Part shown: piece by piece, positions 59,515 through 64,000 of the stretch
How positions within the stretch are numbered: the first letter of the stretch is position 1
Layout of the letters: every line of letters begins with the position of its first letter
Assembly (NCBI RefSeq): GCF_020921035.1
Contig: NC_063158.1
Location: forward strand, 7,174,001-7,238,000
Length of the DNA stretch: 64,000 nt
Origin: Rhodamnia argentea
Taxonomy: Eukaryota; Streptophyta; Magnoliopsida; Myrtales; Myrtaceae
Direction: 5' to 3'
Made by a program: the position numbers and the translations under genes
The notes under the pieces: model-generated
The model's input: only the letters and a program-made list of their open reading frames with translations
Told to the model about the DNA's origin: nothing
Databases searched by the model: none

Positions 59515-62500
59515 TCAAGATCTTTCACTCAATCTACTCAATTCTTGAACAATATTCTCCATAGATGGTCTGCAGTACGGAGATTCCTGGGTGCAACGCG
59601 AAGCAAAGGCTGCTAGTTTGGCTGCCTCATGTTCTGAATAATTGCCCTCGAGATTTGGATCCACAAAGTCTTCGAATTTGCAGTTCTCCGCTCCTTGCCA
59701 CATGCCGGGCGTGATGTTGCTCTTACCCATGATGACTTGGAAGACAAGTTTGCCAAATGCGTACACGTCGCTCTTTTCAGTGAAGCGGCCAGTGGTGGTG
59801 TACTCAGGGGCAAGATATCCCATGGCGGCACTGGCTTTGAGCGTGGAGAACACGACATCATCCGCAAGAAGTTTATGAAGGCCGGAATCAGACAGCAAGG
59901 GATTGTTCCAGTGGTCAATAAGGACTTTCTCCGCGGATATGTTCTGGTGAACAAGAGCAAGCTTTTTCCCTTTATTTGCATGTACGTATCTGATGCCTGA
60001 AATAGGGGACATAACGTAAGCAAAGCCATGAAGCCAAGTCGTTTTAGAACTATCCATGAGTACTTAGGCTAAAACTAAAGAGGTCACCATTTCAGGTAAA
60101 TTCATTTAGGAGGAAAGGGCATCATTGAGCGGAGAATAGATAAAAGATCTAATGCAGAAGATAATGAAGATACACCTCTTACTGGAGAACTACCCGCTCA
60201 TGACTGAATCAAATTCATTGCAGCAATGCTTTGATCAAACAAATCTTTCAAAATGCTATGTCTTAGAGAACAGATCATGCCTAGCAATGTGAACATCAAA
60301 CACATATGCACATGTGATTAATTTACAAGAATGGCAACTAGATGGCAAAAAGAGTTATAGATCCTACCTTCAGCAATGCCATTGATGATGGAAACCCTCG
60401 TGGACCATTCAAGCACTTTGTCGCTTCCTTTGTTCACATCGAGATATTGAAGTAAGTTTCCATTTGCAACAAATTCATAGATCAGAAAACATTCACCTCT
60501 TCCTTTCGAACAGCAAAAGCCCCTCAACCTAACTAGATTTGTGTGCTTCATTGACGTCAGTAGCTTCAGACCCCTGAGAAACTCGGCTTCATCGGTCCGG
60601 CAACTTGTCTTGGCAATGCACTTCACAGCAACAACCGACCCATCTCTCAATATCCCCTTATAAGTGGCAGAGAAATTACTCTTCCCCAGTAAGTTTGTCA
60701 CGGAGAAGCAGTGAGTCGCACGTTCCACATCTTCCAAGTTGAACATAAAGCTCTCAAATACTTCTTGTGAGAAACCAGTCCCACCTTTAGACAGCGGGTC
60801 CCATCCGCTTGAATACTCCAAGCTAATGAGAGGAGAGGCACTTCTTCTGTAAACCTCCTTCACCTGATCAGTACTAAGACGGCTATCCAATGTGTCGAAA
60901 GTACTTCCAATTTTCTGCTTCCGCCGACGATAAGTAGAGAAAGCAAAAAGTCCAATGACTGTGAACGCAACAATAGTCCCCATCACCCCAACAACTAAAC
61001 TGGCTTGCAGACTTTTGGAAGGATTAGAACAGTGAGCTTCACTACAATTTGACAGTACTTTTGCAGACTCCGGAATGTCTTTAGTAGAAATATTTTTTGG
61101 TCCGAACGCTTCAGGTCTGTTTGGATTTATAAGGTCGGGCAAACCACAGGTTTCCAAGTCAGTAAAACCATTTCCACACAGTCCGTGGTTGTTTTCATAT
61201 CGGAAGCCACCATTGAGCCTCTTCAAAGCTGCCATTTCACAATGGAAAAAAAGTTGAAAGGAAATTCCATTTACGCATTTCCAACAAAACAAAGGCCAAA
61301 ATAACCAGCGCTAAACTGCACTCAGCCAGAGAGGCGATAAAAAATTACCTGGAGGTACATTGCCCGAAAGGCTATTGTTTCTGATGTCCAAAAACTCGAG
61401 CAGGGGAACATCAGCCAATCTAGTGGGAATGGAACCAAAAAGATTGTTGAAACTCATGTCCAATCTCGTTAAATTCTCCAAATCCCCCAAGGTCGCAGGA
61501 ATCGCACCGGCTAGTTGGTTATATTGCAATTCGAGTACACTAAGCCTCTTCAGAGATCCCAGCTGTGTAGGTAGACTCCCTGCCAATTTGTTGTAACACA
61601 GCTGCAGAACTGCACAGAGAAACATTTGTTCCCTCAGTCAGGTCATCGTTCTAGAAATAATTCGTTTTATCTCTACTCATCACTTCTCGCGAAACAAAAT
61701 AAAGCAAATAATTTGTAACCAAAAAGAAAAATGACTTGTGAGATTACATCTGAAGAAACAACTGCATACATACTGCTGTATCTTGCATGATCAGCATTCC
61801 TTCTATTCCTTTTTCTAGGTAAAAGGAAACTTATCTTTACGCTATCTACCCAATACTTCAGAGGAACTCTACATATGTTACATACAAAAACAAACCCCAT
61901 GTAGTTTTCATCACCAAACTTTAACTGAAGAATTCCAATGAGTAACTAGATCAGTCATTAAGATTGATTATGCTACTAAATAGAGGAGAAATCTCTGAGC
62001 GAGCCCATGAATCACCAAGATCATAGCATTTTAGGCCAGATTCTAAGGATCATAAGCACATTGACATACAGTCATAGAAAGCTTTCGACTTGTAAACAGG
62101 GGAACACAAACACACACACACACACACAAACGAACAGGGGTTCAAACTTTCAACTAAAAAGAATTAAAAATCTAAAGGGTGCTCAAACAAATTAAGTCTT
62201 CTCCGGTCAGGAGAAAAAAACATTCTTCTTCAATGAGACCCCACAAAACTCAAAAAAGAAAATTTGTCAAACAAAGGCAAAGTCGTTCGCCCGCCAAACC
62301 CAACCCAAAAGAGAAAGGCATTTGTAAATGGAAATTAACAGTCACAAACGACTTCCGCGTTCCTGATACCAAAATTTTTTAAAACCAGAAAAGTAAAATG
62401 GAAGGAAAACAAGAACAAACCTTGAAGATTTGACAAGTTGCGAATCTCAGGAGGAATCTCCCCAGAGAAGTTGTTGACGTTAAGATACAGGTCGCTGAGC

Positions 62501-62850
62501 GAGCTCAACAGCCCAATCTCCTTCGGTATCTCACCACTCAACCCGTTAAAATGCAAGAACAGGCCCGTCAAGCTCGGAAGCCCACCGACTGCCGCCGGTA
62601 ACCTCCCGGTCAGTCCCTTCCCCTGCAGCGAGATGTTCGCCACGCGGCCTCGCTCGTCGCACGCCACTCCCTCGAAGGACCCGTCGCCGCACGGGTCCAA
62701 GCCCAGGGCCCAAGAGGTCAAGACCCGGTCGTCCGGGTCGAGGGACAACTTCATGGCCATGAGCGCGGCGAGCTCGGAAGTGGGTACGGCGAGAGAATGC
62801 GGGAGGAGGAGGAGGGCGTGGAGGAGAGAGAAGAGAAGAAGGAGAGGCAT
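59515..62850 (-). CDS. LRR receptor-like kinase, atypical (no HRD or DFG), At2g45340/At5g51560 type
   Basis: Four exons (62850-62421, 61609-61349, 61228-60368, 59996-59515) with GT-AG ends and phase-1 junctions give 677 residues. A signal peptide (MPLLLLFSLLHALLLLPHSLA) precedes an LRR N-terminal cap (residues about 25-65) and about six LRRs such as LSGEIPKEIGLLSSLSDLYL and LAGAIPATLGDLENLTRLDM. Next are a cysteine-containing spacer, TM at about 306-328 (LQASLVVGVMGTIVAFTVIG) followed by RRRKQK, and a kinase domain at about 405-675. The Lys of VAVK (K433) and YLAPEY are present. The glycine loop reads GKSNFS, HRD is HQN (534-536) and DFG is DSG (554-556), so phosphotransfer is doubtful. I recall the same HQN and DSG in Arabidopsis relatives. 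It is plasma-membrane located by topology; the ligand is unknown. The ATG at 62850 is chosen over 63063 because it begins the signal peptide. Confidence 0.92.
62110..62128. repeat. (AC)n microsatellite
   Basis: A short CA/AC run in the first intron of the LRR kinase gene. Confidence 0.85.
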
Positions 62851-64000
62851 GCTTTGTGGGAAAGGAAGAAACCGAAGGAAAGTGAAGGGAAATGCGGGAA
62901 AATGCGAAGTTTCCGACGTTTGGGGTCGTCGGGTCGAATGCAAAGAGGAGGAAAAATGGCCGAGAAAGCAAGTAACTTTCTCAGGGATGGCCAGAGAGAG
63001 TGAAGAAGAAAAATGTGAGCTTTCTTTGTCTGAAGCGGAGGACTTGTCACTAGTGTGAAGCAAAGAGAGAGAGAGAGAGAGATTCTTTGGGCGTGCTTGG
63101 TTGGAGGGGAAGTGCGAGAAAATGGTCGAGAAAAAGTTGCAGGGAAAGTGTTTGAAAAGCTCGAGCTCGGGGAAAGCGAAAGTTGCGGGGAATGTGAGTT
63201 TGTGTGCAGACCTGAGGATATCAGATTAGATATAATTATGGGATTACAACACCAACCAATTACTGTCGTTGAACGAGATTGTCGATTTGCATAGTGCCAT
63301 TTTGATTTGACTGACACCCTTGCAATAATCAAGCTGATCTTTGTCAGCCAGTGCTTTAGGGAAAGTGGATCTTTGTCAGTGTTACTCGAATAGACCGCAG
63401 TGTATAGTGTGGGTCTCCCCTATATCTTCCCCAACTATTTCAATTTTTTTCAAAGTTTAAAATCTATCTCAAATGACAAAGCCAGACTAACGTAGCGGTA
63501 GCGCAATATTTTGCCCAAAGGCCCACGGAGGCCCTTTAATCCACACTGCGTTCTTTTCGGCTCAAAGCATACAAATTAGTATTACAATCGAGTTGAGTCG
63601 AGTTGAGTCGAGACGATGTTAGACTCAAACTTAACTTGACTCATGAACTTGAAACTGAAAACTCAATGAAGGCTGCGTTTGGTTCCATTTGAGGGGAATA
63701 CAAAGCCATTTTCTCAAGGACCTTTGAGTGAAGGTGTATCTAGTGAAAGCTAGGGTGGTGTCTGGATAACTCATTTTTCAAAGCAACTTTGAAATGAAAA
63801 ATAGAGGCAGCCATGGGCCAGGGCAGAGAAGACATGGAGGAGTCCTTGTTAGAGCAGGAGTCGCCGACTCGTCGACTATCCTTGTCGGAGCAGGCGTCGC
63901 TGGAGCTTCCCGTCCTCTCCTCGGTTGTATCACCCCTCTCTGTTGTCGTTTGAAGCTCATCGCCGTCAAATCCGGTGCCTAGCGACCACCCATGACCTCT
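62851..64000. promoter_or_regulatory. 5' leader and promoter of the LRR kinase gene, then spacer
   Basis: Sequence up to about 63300 should hold the 5' UTR and promoter of the minus-strand kinase gene, with a short GA tract at 63064-63082. Around 63585-63670 are 'gagttgagtcgagttgagtcgag' words (shown here in part) typical of hAT-like subterminal regions, without clear ends. The last 200 bases contain overlapping short frames that match nothing known. Confidence 0.4.

Noticed and set aside
62438-63058. 206-aa plus-strand frame opposite the LRR kinase first exon
   Set aside because: The minus strand encodes a signal peptide and LRRs with proper splice sites; the plus frame has no family resemblance.

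Overview
This window looks like a stretch of nuclear chromosome from a flowering plant, probably a woody dicot. The evidence is genes split by GT-AG introns, plant-only families (LOB-domain, PPR, LRR receptor kinase), AT-rich spacers with CT/GA microsatellites, and many small hAT- and Mutator-like elements. The repeat style, AT-rich elements carrying GC-rich 'gaggctcgcc'-type blocks, reminds me of Myrtaceae (Eucalyptus relatives), but I cannot verify that. I see no bacterial features, CRISPR array, rRNA or tRNA gene.

Layout. About 1-14.3 kb is repeat-rich: an internally deleted hAT transposon (to 1538), small TIR elements with clear target-site duplications (3106-3721, 7132-7390, 10362-11334), an OVATE-family pseudogene (about 6572-8582) split by a solo LTR that itself carries a hAT MITE, and a broken Ty1/copia fossil (about 11.8-14.3 kb). 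A LOB-domain transcription factor gene close to LBD18 lies on the minus strand at 15067-17289. From 17.3 to 28.2 kb I recognise no coding gene, only repeats and spacer. A single-exon minus-strand gene (28253-30169) encodes a 638-aa protein with a FAR1/WRKY-GCM1-like zinc-binding segment.

From 33 kb the window is gene-dense: a cornichon cargo receptor (minus), a zeta-class glutathione transferase/maleylacetoacetate isomerase (plus, 10 exons), a TBL2-like membrane-anchored WD40 protein (minus, 10 exons, one intron holding a Mutator-like element), a DHHC S-acyltransferase of the PAT13/14 type (plus, 7 exons), a CRR4-like PPR editing factor (plus, intronless) and an LRR receptor-like (pseudo)kinase (minus, 4 exons). 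I assembled exon models by hand from splice sites, reading phase and remembered family sequences. All six spliced models (the five here plus LBD18) stay in frame from ATG to stop.

The genes do not form a pathway. Cornichon, the S-acyltransferase, the TBL2-like protein and the receptor kinase all belong to the endomembrane system. The CRR4-like gene next to an LRR kinase of this type, with an LBD18-like gene in the same window, matches the Arabidopsis order I recall around At2g45340-At2g45420, so this is probably a conserved block swollen by transposons. I found no clearly new biological system. The most notable items are the nested insertions in the OVATE pseudogene, the GC-rich blocks shared by unrelated transposon types, and the receptor kinase without HRD and DFG motifs.
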